A stretch of DNA of 64,000 bases from Pseudomonas sp. RIT288 (GCF_000631985.1 NZ_JFYN01000002.1:1-64000), one strand, 5' to 3'; positions 23,757 to 33,180 are shown, numbered from the stretch's first letter. Notes: generated by a model from the sequence alone, not told the origin. Program-made: numbers and translations.

Positions 23757-24601
23757 GCCAGGACGCCTGCTTTTGGATTACTGAACACTCGCTGACAACG
23801 CGCAAAATGTACTTCGGGTGTCTCCCCCGAAAGGGGTTCCCACGCGATATCAGCTTCGCATTGTGGCGACAGGCGCAGGCTCAGCATCAACTGACGTTGT
23901 TCTTCGGTTCGCCAGTCCCAAGCCTCAAGCAGGTCCAATTGCTCCTCAAGCCATTCACTGACAACTCGGGTTTCGGCCAGTGTGGCAGCCGCATCGACGT
24001 GGTAGGTCAGCAACCAGCGCTTGAGGTTGTCTCGCAGGATGCTTCTGGCTTGCTCGCCCGACTCCGGAGTGCGTAGCCATGGCGCCGGATTCGGCACCGG
24101 ATACATCCCAGGCCTACTGTTATCTGCACTTTTCCATTGATCCTGGTCCCAATACAGCACGCTGCTGATTGGCCCGAGCAGCAGCGGCCATTCGGTTTCC
24201 TTCATGTTGCCCAGGCAGCGGGCCAGAACCCGGTTGTCTTGAAAACGGAACAGCGAGCGCTCGCCGTCTTCGTCGATGACCATACGGGCAACCCAGTGCT
24301 GAGTCAGACTGTCGAGATCAGCCTTGTCCATGCTGCCGATCCAGCCCCAGTTCCGCTGTGGCTCATCGAGTAGTTTGCGGAAAGCATCATTGCCCGGGTT
24401 CTGCAGTTCAGTCAGCCATGGACTGATGGCGGCGAACTGCGCGTATTCGGTACGGCGATAGAGTTGTACCGAGCGTTGCATGACGCCGGCGCTGTATAGC
24501 GAGGTGACCGGATTGGGTTCGGCGAGGCTGTCCAGTGCCAGAATCAGCACGCGATTGAGTCTGGCCTGTTCGCCTAGCCAGTTGTTGAGTGCTTCGCTCA
24601 T
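23753..24601 (-). CDS. DUF4123 T6SS adaptor protein (for the lipase cargo)
   Basis: 282 residues from the ATG at 24601, which overlaps the vgrG TGA (ATGA). DUF4123 pattern: RVLILALDSLAEPNPVTSLYSAGV, AISPWLTELQNPGND, WGWIGSMDKADLDSLTQHWVARMVIDEDGERSLFRFQDNRVL and LLGPISSVLYWDQDQW. Position directly after the intact vgrG and before the lipoproteins and lipase indicates that it loads the class 3 lipase. Codon use is GC-rich like vgrG, unlike the AT-rich lipoproteins that follow. Confidence 0.85.
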   Translation of the reverse strand: MSEALNNWLGEQARLNRVLILALDSLAEPNPVTSLYSAGVMQRSVQLYRRTEYAQFAAISPWLTELQNPGNDAFRKLLDEPQRNWGWIGSMDKADLDSLTQHWVARMVIDEDGERSLFRFQDNRVLARCLGNMKETEWPLLLGPISSVLYWDQDQWKSADNSRPGMYPVPNPAPWLRTPESGEQARSILRDNLKRWLLTYHVDAAATLAETRVVSEWLEEQLDLLEAWDWRTEEQRQLMLSLRLSPQCEADIAWEPLSGETPEVHFARCQRVFSNPKAGVLA

Positions 24602-26670
24602 GCTGTAGCTCCCAGATCGCATTTTCCTTCGCGGCAGGCTTCGCAGATCGGGCAACGTATGTCGCCGGCAGCGCGAGCGGCTTTGGCCAGGGCCATCTGT
24701 GCGGCGGCCGGGACGAGCAGGGCACCTGCTTTGTCTTTCGCTGCGGCCCACGGGATGACAGGTTCAAGAATCCCGATCCCGGTCCCCACACCCGGCGCAC
24801 CACCGGTATTCACCTTCACCTCGGCGCCGCTGATGGTCACCCCACCCGCATCCACCTTCACAAAGCTCCCACCCGCCTTGGCGGTCAGCTCCATGCCACC
24901 CTCGATTACCACTTTCTCACCTGCGTGATAGTGAATCTCGGTCCCAGCTTCGACAAACTGCGCCGTACCGACTTTCACATGCTGCGTCACGCCCACCGTC
25001 AGGTGATCATCCGCGCGCATTTCACTGATGCGATCCAGATGGGTAATCCGGTGTTCCTCGACCTTGAACTCGCTCAGGGTGTTGGCTTCAACCGTGTCAT
25101 GCCGCTCATTCCCCACGCGGATCTTCTGGTCGTGCTCGATGTTTTCATCCCAATCGCGCTGGGCATGGATGTAGATCTGCTCCACACCCTTTTTGTCTTC
25201 GATGCGGAACTCGTTGTAGCCCTTGCCGCCCGGGGAACTGAGGGTTTTGAAGGTGCTGCGGGTCTTGTTCGCCGGCAGGTCGTAGGGGACGACGTTTTCC
25301 TTGTGGTACAGGCAGCCGGTGACGAGTGGCTGGTCGGGGTCGCCTTCGAGGAAGGTGACGAGGACTTCCATGCCGATGCGCGGGATGGCGATGCCGCCGT
25401 AGGCCGCGCCGGCCCAGCCGCTGGCGACGCGCAGCCAGCAGGTGGTTTTGTCGTCGGACTGGCCGTCGCGGTCCCAATGGAACTGGACTTTGATGCGGCC
25501 GTACTGGTCGCAGTGGATCTCTTCACCGGCCGGGCCGGTGACGACCGCGGTCTGGCTGCCAAGGACTTTTGGTTTCGGGTGTTCGAGGGCAGGGCGGTAG
25601 TGCGTGTCCCACGGGGTGGCGAGGAAGCTGTTGCGGTAGCCCTGGTGGAAATCGCTTTTGTTGTCGGTGACGTCGCTGGTGACGTTTTCACCGAGCACTT
25701 GCGGTTGTTTGCCTTCGTGGAAGACTTCGAGCAGCAGCCACAAGTCGTTCCATTCGGCGCGCGGGTGTTCGGCCAGGGTCAGGAAGTGGCCGCTGGTCAG
25801 GGTCGGTTCGTCACCTTTGCCTTCGGCGAGTTTGTAGTCGCTGCGATGGCGCTCCAAGGCGCGGGTCGAGAGAAATTTGCCGCGCTCGCGAGTGGTGAAA
25901 CGACCGGGGTAATCGTAGTCCTCAAGATCCGGGGCGAACTCGGATTTGACCGCGCCTTCGGGCAGGATCTTCGGTTTTTCGAAGTCGTAGTCGCGGCGGC
26001 TGACACGTGTGGTGCGGGTTTCCAGGCGCAGGTTGAAACGCTTGATCACCGGCTTGTCGGCGCTCATGCCGGAGTCTTGCTGGTAGCTCACGGCCTTGAG
26101 TTTGCGGAACACTGTCTGGTCGTCGCCGAACACCAGTTTGTGGCCGCTGCTGCTGTGCTGGAAGTGGAAGTGAATGCCTTCCTCTTCGCACAGCCGCTGG
26201 ATGAAGTGCAGGTCGGACTCGTCGTACTGCACGCAGTAATCGCGCTGCGGGTACTCGGCGTTGAGCTGGAAGCTGTAAGCGTCGGCCAGAATGCCGCGAT
26301 CTTCGAGGACCTGGGCGATGATCTTCGGCACCGTGAGGTTCTGGAAAATCTGCTGGTCATGGTTGTGCCGCAGATAGGCCAGTTGCGGCACCAGGCTGAT
26401 GCTGTAGCGGGTCAGGGTCTTGCCGGAATCGCCTTGTTCGATGCGATACACCAGGCCATGAATCTTGCCTTCGCCAGTGGCGCCGAAGGTCAGTACGCCG
26501 GGCTTGTGCAGCAGCTCTTCGAGTTTGAGGTCGGGGCGGGCGCTGACCAGTTCGAGGTCGAAACGGAAAGGCTCGTTGAGGGCTTCGCGACCGGTGAAGC
26601 TCAGCACTTGCAGGTCGGCGGAGGCGCCTTCGAGGGTAAGGGTAATGTGGGTAGCGTTGGCGTCCAGCAT
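24598..26670 (-). CDS. vgrG: VgrG, type VI secretion spike protein (full length)
   Basis: 690 residues from the ATG at 26670; an in-frame ATG at 26688 is possible. The order is: N-terminal gp27-like barrels (ITLTLEGASADLQVLSFTGREALNEPFRFDLELVS, VPQLAYLRHN), Phage_GPD region (DESDLHFIQRLCEEEGIHFHF), gp5-like OB fold (TGPAGEEIHCDQYGRIKVQFHWDRDG), then the DUF2345 beta-helix spike (HVKVGTAQFVEAGTEIHYHAG...) and a variable tip after GGAPG ending in ICEACREGKCDLGATA. A trimer caps the Hcp tube and carries cargo. It starts the minus-strand unit vgrG-adaptor-lipoproteins-lipase. No structural T6SS genes are in the window, so it is an orphan vgrG island. Confidence 0.93.
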   Translation of the reverse strand: MLDANATHITLTLEGASADLQVLSFTGREALNEPFRFDLELVSARPDLKLEELLHKPGVLTFGATGEGKIHGLVYRIEQGDSGKTLTRYSISLVPQLAYLRHNHDQQIFQNLTVPKIIAQVLEDRGILADAYSFQLNAEYPQRDYCVQYDESDLHFIQRLCEEEGIHFHFQHSSSGHKLVFGDDQTVFRKLKAVSYQQDSGMSADKPVIKRFNLRLETRTTRVSRRDYDFEKPKILPEGAVKSEFAPDLEDYDYPGRFTTRERGKFLSTRALERHRSDYKLAEGKGDEPTLTSGHFLTLAEHPRAEWNDLWLLLEVFHEGKQPQVLGENVTSDVTDNKSDFHQGYRNSFLATPWDTHYRPALEHPKPKVLGSQTAVVTGPAGEEIHCDQYGRIKVQFHWDRDGQSDDKTTCWLRVASGWAGAAYGGIAIPRIGMEVLVTFLEGDPDQPLVTGCLYHKENVVPYDLPANKTRSTFKTLSSPGGKGYNEFRIEDKKGVEQIYIHAQRDWDENIEHDQKIRVGNERHDTVEANTLSEFKVEEHRITHLDRISEMRADDHLTVGVTQHVKVGTAQFVEAGTEIHYHAGEKVVIEGGMELTAKAGGSFVKVDAGGVTISGAEVKVNTGGAPGVGTGIGILEPVIPWAAAKDKAGALLVPAAAQMALAKAARAAGDIRCPICEACREGKCDLGATA
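24855..26304. repeat. 1.45 kb direct repeat, copy 2 (vgrG core)
   Basis: Gap-free counterpart of 18260-19709, offset 6595 bases, same orientation. Recombination between the copies would delete about 6.6 kb (adaptor, two lipoproteins, lipase) and join the intact VgrG N-terminus to the tip and cargo of the truncated copy. Confidence 0.85.
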
Positions 26671-27045
26671 GCCTTGAATTCCGTCCATTGAATAAGCAGG
26701 TGACGGATGATGGAGGATTAGACCGCCTCGTTCAAGGCGCAAATGCCGTAGGGACGGGACCCGCAGGGTATAGGGAAAACCCCTATGACGGCGTTTGCAC
26801 CCAATGAAATCGGGAGCTTCGTAGCCCTGAGCCACTGGTCAGCGCGCGGTTTGAACCCATCGCAGGCCGAAGAATCGCCTGTCAGTTTCAGACTAAAGTC
26901 GCCTTCAGACCGTCAAAGCCATCTGCCATCATTGCAGCTCACCCCTGCGTGTCCACTTCTTCCCGGCTATTTTTTGACCCGGGACGGGAGCTATTTTTCT
27001 GGCTGACTGCGCCCCGGCGCAAACGCTGCACTGTTGGAGTTTTTC
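26671..27045. other. Divergent intergenic region between vgrG and the OprD porin gene
   Basis: About 375 bases with no open frame worth calling. It must contain the promoter of the vgrG unit and that of the porin. GGGTATAGGGAAAACCCCTA near 26767-26786 has an imperfect dyad. No clear -35/-10 pair could be assigned on either strand. Confidence 0.35.
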
Positions 27046-28347
27046 ATGCGTCCCCCATTTCCCCTCATCACCCCGCGCCAGTCGTTTGGCTTCGGAGCCG
27101 TTGTGCTGTGCGCCGGTTTTGCCGCGCAGGTTCAGGCCAGCGGTTTTCTCGAAGACACCACGGCGAAAATCGAATCGCGCACGGTGTACTTCAACCGCGA
27201 TTTCCGTGATGGGCACACCTCCAGCGACCAGGGCGCTTCCAAGCGTGAAGAGTCGGCGCAAGGCTTTATTCTCAATCTGCAATCGGGTTACACCGAGGGC
27301 ACGGTCGGCTTCGGTATCGATGCGCTGGGCATGCTCGGTTTTCAGCTCGACTCCAGCCCTGATCGCAGCAACAGCGGCTTGCTGCCGTCCAGCGGCGACA
27401 ACCCGCGCGGCTCGAAGGGCCAGTACGCGAAAATGGGCCTGACCGCCAAGGTCAAGGTCTCGGACACGGTGTTGAAATATGGCGCGCTGCTGCCGGATCT
27501 GCCGCTGCTCAAGTACAACGATGGCCGCTTGCTGCCGACCCTGTTCAACGGTGGGATGCTGACCTCCAGGGAAGTGAAGGATCTGACCTTCATGGCCGCG
27601 CGTCTGGACAAGTATACCGCGCGCGATTCCACCGACTCGCAAGACATCCGCGTGCACTGCAAGAACAAGCGCTACGCCTGCAACACCACCGCCGACCATT
27701 TCGACATGTACGGCATCGACTACAAGATCAATGATCGCCTGACCGCGCAGTATCACTACGCCGAGCTGGAAGACATCTATCGCCAGCACTTCATTGGTTT
27801 GCTCGGCAATCAGCCGCTGGGCGACGGTGTGCTGAAGGCCGATCTGCGGATGATCAAGAGTGCCGACAGCGGCGCTGAGCGTGCCGGTTCCATCGACAAC
27901 CGCGCCTTGAGCGGCATGCTCTCGTACGGCATCAGCGGCCACACTTTCAGCGCCGGCTGGCAGCGCATGAACGGCGACAACTCGATGCCGTACCTCGATG
28001 GCAGCAATCCGTATCTGGTCAACTACGTGCAGGTCAACGACTTCGCCGCGGCGCAGGAGCGCTCCTGGCAGTTGCGCTATGACTATGACTTCAGGGCCAT
28101 CGGCATCAACGGCCTGAGCTTCCTGACCCGCTATGTCAACGGTGATCACATCAAGGTGCCGGGCAGCGATCAGGAGGGCAAAGAGTGGGAACGCGACAGC
28201 GAGTTGAAGTACGTGATCCAGACGGGCACGTTCAAGGATGTCAGCCTGCGCCTGCGCAATGCGACTTACCGCACCAATTACGAGAAGTTTGCGCGGGATG
28301 TGGATGAGACCCGGTTGATTGTGAGTTACAACTTTTCCGTCCTGTAA
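27046..28347 (+). CDS. OprD-family outer membrane porin
   Basis: 433 residues from the ATG at 27046, chosen because TTGGAG lies six bases upstream and a signal peptide follows (ending VQASG near residue 30). The mature protein shows the OprD pattern: SGFLEDTTAKIESRTVYFNRDFRD, ESAQGFILNLQSGYTEGTVGFGIDALGMLGF, KVSDTVLKYGALLPDLPLL, LPTLFNGGMLTSREVKDLTFMAARLDK, and a C-terminal RLIVSYNFSVL strand. Members take up basic amino acids, aromatic acids or sugars, and the substrate cannot be told from sequence. A strong inverted repeat follows as terminator. Confidence 0.9.
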   Translation: MRPPFPLITPRQSFGFGAVVLCAGFAAQVQASGFLEDTTAKIESRTVYFNRDFRDGHTSSDQGASKREESAQGFILNLQSGYTEGTVGFGIDALGMLGFQLDSSPDRSNSGLLPSSGDNPRGSKGQYAKMGLTAKVKVSDTVLKYGALLPDLPLLKYNDGRLLPTLFNGGMLTSREVKDLTFMAARLDKYTARDSTDSQDIRVHCKNKRYACNTTADHFDMYGIDYKINDRLTAQYHYAELEDIYRQHFIGLLGNQPLGDGVLKADLRMIKSADSGAERAGSIDNRALSGMLSYGISGHTFSAGWQRMNGDNSMPYLDGSNPYLVNYVQVNDFAAAQERSWQLRYDYDFRAIGINGLSFLTRYVNGDHIKVPGSDQEGKEWERDSELKYVIQTGTFKDVSLRLRNATYRTNYEKFARDVDETRLIVSYNFSVL

Positions 28348-28354
28348 ACTTCAC

Positions 28355-28447
28355 CCCCTGTAGGAGCTGCCGGAGGCTGCGATCTTTTGATCTTGTTTTT
28401 TCCAATCAAGATCAAAAGATCGCAGCCTCCGGCAGCTCCTGCAGGGG
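28355..28447. repeat. REP-type inverted pair (CTGTAGGAGCTGCCGGAGGCTGCGATC family)
   Basis: The arms are almost perfectly complementary over about 40 bases (CTGTAGGAGCTGCCGGAGGC... against its inverse ending AGCTCCTGCAG), with a small loop near 28398-28405. It lies between the convergent porin and lipoprotein genes and would act as a bidirectional terminator-like hairpin. Confidence 0.85.
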
Positions 28448-28459
28448 ATCTTCGACAGC

Positions 28460-29080
28460 CTACAACCAGTGCCAGAACCGGCTCCAGAAGCCGCGATTCA
28501 GATCTTCCTTGCACCCGGCATACTGCCGCGCATACACGTCGGAGCGCGCCTGCACCTTGCGTGCAGTGGGCATCAGCCAGGCCTTGCTGGCGTAGGTCCT
28601 GTTGCGGAAACCGCCCCAGCCTTCGTGGTAGTTGAGGTACTGGTTATAGGCGTCGTACTTGTACACGCCGTTGATCGAGGTGGTCTTGTCCATGTACCAG
28701 CCGACGAAGTCGATGGCGTCGTCGAAGTCTTCGCGATCGGCGCCGTGTCTGCCGGTGCTTTTCTGATAGTCGGACCAGACTTCGTCCTTGGCCTGGGCGT
28801 AGCCCGAGGCAGTCGTCACCCGGCCCCACGGAATCACCCACAACAGGTATTTGCGCGGCGTCTTGGCGTCGTAGCGGTAGCCGGACTCCTGATACATGAT
28901 CGCGAAGGGCACCTGGATCGGTACGCCCCAGCGCTTTTGCGTGACTTGCGCCGCGTCGTACCAGTCGCTCTTCTCGCGGAAGATTTCGCAGATGTCTTCC
29001 GGCGAACGCGGCGGCGAGGTGCCGCAGCCGCTGAGTAGTCCCGCCAGTATCAAAAGTCCCGCCGTCCGCCCCGAAATCAA
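28460..29080 (-). CDS. Lipoprotein with SLT-type (lytic transglycosylase-like) domain
   Basis: 206 residues. Signal peptide and lipobox LLSGCGTS place the acyl Cys at 19. The domain reads WGVPIQVPFAIMYQESGYRYDAKTP with the predicted catalytic Glu65, then ASGYAQAKDEVWSDYQKSTG, DFDDAIDFVGWYMDKT and YLNYHEGWGGF. This is the pattern of the small SLT-like outer-membrane lipoproteins, which would cleave or bind peptidoglycan. It is tail-adjacent to the mannitol operon's last gene but has its own start. Activity is inferred from the motif. Confidence 0.78.
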   Translation of the reverse strand: MISGRTAGLLILAGLLSGCGTSPPRSPEDICEIFREKSDWYDAAQVTQKRWGVPIQVPFAIMYQESGYRYDAKTPRKYLLWVIPWGRVTTASGYAQAKDEVWSDYQKSTGRHGADREDFDDAIDFVGWYMDKTTSINGVYKYDAYNQYLNYHEGWGGFRNRTYASKAWLMPTARKVQARSDVYARQYAGCKEDLNRGFWSRFWHWL

Positions 29081-29123
29081 ACCGTCATCCCCATGCGCGC
29101 AAAAAGGCCGACAGTCTACGCGC

Positions 29124-30062
29124 TCAGGTCAACTGGTGACGATAGGGTAAATCCGGACCGGTCTTGCTGCACGTAAGGGCGGCCGCCCGTACGGCAAACC
29201 TGAGCATCGCGTCGATCTGCTCGCGGCTGAGTGCTTGAACCCCTTCGACCGAGTCCAGTTCTTGCTCGGTCAGCCAGGTGATCAACGCTGCTTGAAAGGT
29301 ATCGCCGGCGCCGACGGTATCGGCGATCTTCACCGAGCACGCCGGTACTGACCACGAACCGTGGGCGCGGCTGAATACGGTGGCGCCTTCGCCGCCACGG
29401 GTCAGGAACACCAACTGGCAGCGATGCTGCAACCAGCCTTCGATCACGCGTTTTGGGTCCTGCTCGGGATACAGCAGGCTCAGGTCTTCGTCGCTGACCT
29501 TGATCATGTCGGCCAGTTGCACCAGGGTCGCCACGCGCTCGCGCCACAGATCGATGTTCGGCTCGGGGTTGAGGCGCACGTTGGGGTCGAGGGTGATCAG
29601 GCGCTTGCCGCTTTCGCGCTGCACCAGGGTCAGCAGGGTGTCAGCAATCGGTTGCACCACCAGCGAGAACGAGCCTATGTGCAGGCCGCGCACGTCAGCG
29701 CCGAGCTGCGGCAGATGGGCGAGGCTTAATTGGCGATCAGCGCAGCCCTCGCCGCGAAAGCTGTAATGCGGCGAACCGTTGGCGCCGACCGCAACCATCG
29801 CCAGCGTGGTTGGCGCGGCGAAGTCGATCAGGTAATCCGCACGCACGCCTTCATCCTGCAGCACTTGCTGCAAACGCCGGCCGAGATAGTCGGTGGACAG
29901 TCCGGCAAACAGCGCCGAATCCACCCCCAAACGACGCAAGCCGACCGCGACGTTGAACGGCGAGCCGCCGGCAATCGCCTTGAAATTGACCTTCGAGGCC
30001 AGACCGCTGGCATCGTCTTCGCTGAAGAAATCGAACAGGGCTTCGCCACACACCAAATACAT
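29124..30062 (-). CDS. mtlZ: Fructokinase, PfkB family (last gene of the mannitol operon)
   Basis: 312 residues from the ATG at 30062, 13 bases after the xylulokinase stop. It phosphorylates fructose made by mannitol dehydrogenase. PfkB signatures: AGGSPFNVAVGLRRLG (substrate site), ITLDPNVRLNP, VFLTRGGEGATVF and the catalytic DTVGAGDTFQAAL. AAAGAG precedes the start. Gene order E-F-G-K-D-Y-Z equals the mtl operon of P. fluorescens, where this gene is mtlZ. Confidence 0.92.
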   Translation of the reverse strand: MYLVCGEALFDFFSEDDASGLASKVNFKAIAGGSPFNVAVGLRRLGVDSALFAGLSTDYLGRRLQQVLQDEGVRADYLIDFAAPTTLAMVAVGANGSPHYSFRGEGCADRQLSLAHLPQLGADVRGLHIGSFSLVVQPIADTLLTLVQRESGKRLITLDPNVRLNPEPNIDLWRERVATLVQLADMIKVSDEDLSLLYPEQDPKRVIEGWLQHRCQLVFLTRGGEGATVFSRAHGSWSVPACSVKIADTVGAGDTFQAALITWLTEQELDSVEGVQALSREQIDAMLRFAVRAAALTCSKTGPDLPYRHQLT

Positions 30063-30075
30063 AATTGTTTGCTCT

Positions 30076-31572
30076 TTATAGGGTTGCGACAAGCTGTTGA
30101 TAGCGTTCATAGGCCTGCTGGAACGCCGCGACATTGGCGGCAACCGGCAGGGTTTCACTGTGCAGATCGAGCTTTACGCAGCGCTGGCACAGATCGGCCA
30201 AAGTGTCCTCGTGGCCGTTCGACCATGACTTGCACCACGCCGCCTGAATCGCCGCGCCGAGGGCTGCGGCTTCGCTGTGTTCGGTGCAGATCACCGGGGT
30301 GTTCATGATGTCGGCGACGATCTGCCGCCATACCGTACTTTTCGAGCCGCCGCCGATCAGGCAAATGCTGCGGCTTTGTAAACCATTGTGGCGCAACAGA
30401 TCCAGTCCATAACGCAAACCGAAGGTGGTGCCTTCGACCACGGCGCGACACAGGTTGGCCTGGGTCAGGTTGCTCAGGGTCAGGCCGTGCAGGCTGCCGG
30501 TGGCATGGGGCAGGGCGGGGACGCGCTCGCCGTTGAGGAATGGCAGCATGCTCACGCCTTCGGCCCCGATCGGCGCCTCGGCCACGAGCTGATTGAACTG
30601 CTGCAGATCGAGGTCGAACAGTTCGCGAATTGCACCGGTGGCGTTGGTCAGGTTCATGGTGCAGATCAGCGGCAGCCAGCCGCCACTGGAGGAACAGAAT
30701 GTGGCGACCGAAGCCTCCGTGCTGACCTGCGGCGCCTCGGCGTAGGCGTACACCGTGCCGGAGGAGCCGAGGCTCATGGTGATCGCTCCCGGCTGAATGT
30801 TGCCGGTGCCGATGGCGCCCATCATGTTGTCGCCACCGCCGCTGGCGACCAGCGCATTCGGGTTGAGGCCGAGCTGTTCGGCAATCGTCGGCTGCAGGGT
30901 GCCGATCGCTTGATGCGCGTCGATCAGCTCCGGTAACGCGGCTTGCAGGCGACCCGAGGCGTCGATGTCGCGCAGCAATTGCAAGTCCCACTGGCGGCTG
31001 CGCACGTTGAAATAGCCGGTGCCGGAGGCGTCGCCGTATTCGCTGCAGGCGCGCCCGGTGAGCCAGTAATTCAGATAATCGTGGGGCAGCAGGATGCGTG
31101 CGATGCGCGAGAACACCTCCGGGTACTGTTCCTTGGTCCACAGCAGTTTGGACACGGTGTAGCCCGGCGCGATGACCACACCGAGGCGCTCCAGCGAGCC
31201 TTTTTCACCGCCGAGGTGTTGGAGCAGACGGTCGTTTTCATCCGTGGTTTCGGTGTCGCACCACAGCTTGGCCGGGCGCAGCACCTGGCCCTGATCGTCG
31301 AGCAGCACCAGGCCGTGTTGCTGGCCAGAGACGCCAATGCCGAGGATCGACTGACCGTCGACATCGGCCGCGAGCAAGGCGCGGCGGGTGGCGAGGGCGA
31401 AGGCGTCCAGCCACTGCCGGGTGTCCTGCTCGCGGCGGCCATTGGTGCCGCTGATCATCGTGTGCGTGGCGGCGCCTTCGCCGAGCACCTGACCGCTGGC
31501 GGCATCGAGGATGAGCGCCTTGGTGCCCTGGGTGCCGCAGTCGATGCCGAGGAAGAGTTGTCGGGTGGTCAC
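30076..31572 (-). CDS. mtlY: Xylulokinase (FGGY family) of the mannitol/arabitol operon
   Basis: 498 residues, normal length for XylB. It phosphorylates D-xylulose, the product of arabitol oxidation by the same dehydrogenase. Motifs: N-terminal ATPase LFLGIDCGTQGTKALILDA, GVSGQQHGLVLLD, KLLWTKEQYPEVF, LLPHDYLNYWLTG, SGGGDNMMGAIGTG, FLNGERVPALP, and C-terminal ICLIGGGSKSTVWRQIVADI. Separated from mtlD by 135 bases holding a REP doublet. Confidence 0.92.
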   Translation of the reverse strand: MTTRQLFLGIDCGTQGTKALILDAASGQVLGEGAATHTMISGTNGRREQDTRQWLDAFALATRRALLAADVDGQSILGIGVSGQQHGLVLLDDQGQVLRPAKLWCDTETTDENDRLLQHLGGEKGSLERLGVVIAPGYTVSKLLWTKEQYPEVFSRIARILLPHDYLNYWLTGRACSEYGDASGTGYFNVRSRQWDLQLLRDIDASGRLQAALPELIDAHQAIGTLQPTIAEQLGLNPNALVASGGGDNMMGAIGTGNIQPGAITMSLGSSGTVYAYAEAPQVSTEASVATFCSSSGGWLPLICTMNLTNATGAIRELFDLDLQQFNQLVAEAPIGAEGVSMLPFLNGERVPALPHATGSLHGLTLSNLTQANLCRAVVEGTTFGLRYGLDLLRHNGLQSRSICLIGGGSKSTVWRQIVADIMNTPVICTEHSEAAALGAAIQAAWCKSWSNGHEDTLADLCQRCVKLDLHSETLPVAANVAAFQQAYERYQQLVATL

Positions 31573-31617
31573 AGTGAGGCCCTCAGGGTGTCAGGTTTGC
31601 CAGGGTGGGGCTGCCAT

Positions 31618-31681
31618 TCGCGAGCAGGCTCGCTCCCACATTTTGAAACGCGTTCCCCTATGGGAGCGAGCCTGCTCGCGA
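31618..31681. repeat. REP-type inverted pair between mtlD and mtlY
   Basis: TCGCGAGCAGGCTCGCTCCCA (31618-31638) is exactly complementary to TGGGAGCGAGCCTGCTCGCGA (31661-31681) with 22 bases between. It occupies an intercistronic gap inside the mannitol operon. Confidence 0.88.
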
Positions 31682-31707
31682 AGGCGTCGGTAGTGTCACT
31701 GCTGGAG

Positions 31708-33180
31708 TCAGGCCAGCACCCGCTCCAAAGTGCGCGTCACACCCACCTCACGCAAGCTGTTGCAGCACCATTCAAATGCCGCCACAAACGCCGCCGAGCG
31801 TGGAATCGCCGTGCCGAAGATCTCCTCAACCGCCAACAACCGCTGGGTGATCAACGCATCATCCGCCACCAGCCCCTGACAAAACTCTGCCCGTGGATCG
31901 GGAATCGCATAGGTGTCGCCATTCTCATCCACGCCCTTCAAATACAGCGCCCAGGCCGCCACCACCAACGCCGCACGCCTGGTTTCCTGACCATCGGCGA
32001 TCAAGCGATTGATCGTCGGAACAGTGAACTTGGGAAACTTCGACGAGCCATCCGAACACACCCGCTCCAGCTGATCGGCAATCGCCTGATTGGAAAAACG
32101 CGCCACCAGGGTGTTCTTGTATTCGGTCAGATCGATGCCCGGCACCGGCGCCAGTTGCGGGGTGACGTCGAGGTCCATGTAGGCGCGCATGTAGCGCACG
32201 AACAGCGGGTCGTTCATGGTTTCGTGAACGAAGCGATAGCCCTTCAAAAAGCCCAGATACGTCAGCGCCAGGTGGCTGCCGTTGAGCAGTTTGATCTTCA
32301 TTTCTTCGTAGGGCGAAACGTCATCGGTGAACTGCACGCCGACTTGTTCCCAGGCCGGGCGACCGTTGACGAATTTGTCTTCCAGCACCCACTGCACAAA
32401 AGGCTCGCAGACCACTGGCCAGGCGTCGTCCACGGCGTGTTTGTCGGCCAGTTGCAGACGATGCGCGGTGCTGGTCATCGGCGTGATGCGATCGACCATG
32501 GCGTTGGGGAAACTGACGTTCTGCTCGATCCAGTCGTGCAGTCCTGGGTCGCGCAGGGTGGCGAACGCGAGCAGTGCCTTGCGGGTCACCGCGCCGTTGT
32601 GCGGCAGGTTATCGCAGGACATGAGGGTGAACGCCGGTGTGCCTGCGCCACGGCGCTTTTCCAGCGCGGCGCAGAGGAAACCGAACACCGTTTTCGGGGT
32701 TTGCGGATGTGCCAGATCGTGTTGGATCTGCGGCAGGTGCGCCATGAATTCGCCGTTGCTGTCGTCGATGCAGTAGCCGCCTTCGGTGATGGTCAGCGAG
32801 ACAATGCGGATCTGCGGATCGGCGAGTTTGTCGATCAGCGCCTGTGCGCCATCCTCGGCCAGGAGCATGTCGCGGATCGCACCGATCACCCGCACTTCGG
32901 TGTCATTGCTGTCGCCGAGTTCAAACAGGGTGAACAGGTAGTCCTGCTCTTTGAGGTCGTCACGGGCGCGGCGGTCTTCCGCACGCAGGCCGACGCCGCA
33001 GATTGCCCAGTCCAGTGCCTGACCGCTGTTCATCAGCGCATCGGTGTAGTAAGCCTGATGCGCGCGGTGGAAACCGCCGACGCCAATGTGCGCGATGCCC
33101 TGACGGGTGTCGCTGAGGCTGTAGGCCGGCAGTTGCACCTCAGGTGCCAGGCGATGCAGGTTTGCTTTATTCAGTTTCAT
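31708..33180 (-). CDS. mtlD: Mannitol 2-dehydrogenase
   Basis: 490 residues from the ATG at 33180; the open frame continues to 33258 but MKLNKANLHRLAPEV is the known start. NAD-dependent oxidation of mannitol to fructose (also arabitol to xylulose), cytoplasmic monomer. It matches P. fluorescens M2DH nearly throughout: nucleotide-binding IAHIGVGGFHRAHQAYY, CDNLPHNG, and the catalytic KIKLLNGSHLALTYLG with Lys295, Asn300 and His303 at the reference numbering. Ends a few residues shorter than the 493-residue enzyme. Confidence 0.96.
   Translation of the reverse strand: MKLNKANLHRLAPEVQLPAYSLSDTRQGIAHIGVGGFHRAHQAYYTDALMNSGQALDWAICGVGLRAEDRRARDDLKEQDYLFTLFELGDSNDTEVRVIGAIRDMLLAEDGAQALIDKLADPQIRIVSLTITEGGYCIDDSNGEFMAHLPQIQHDLAHPQTPKTVFGFLCAALEKRRGAGTPAFTLMSCDNLPHNGAVTRKALLAFATLRDPGLHDWIEQNVSFPNAMVDRITPMTSTAHRLQLADKHAVDDAWPVVCEPFVQWVLEDKFVNGRPAWEQVGVQFTDDVSPYEEMKIKLLNGSHLALTYLGFLKGYRFVHETMNDPLFVRYMRAYMDLDVTPQLAPVPGIDLTEYKNTLVARFSNQAIADQLERVCSDGSSKFPKFTVPTINRLIADGQETRRAALVVAAWALYLKGVDENGDTYAIPDPRAEFCQGLVADDALITQRLLAVEEIFGTAIPRSAAFVAAFEWCCNSLREVGVTRTLERVLA

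Noticed and set aside
24589..26691. 700-residue plus-strand open frame
   Set aside because: Antisense of the intact vgrG; long only because of the high GC content at third positions.
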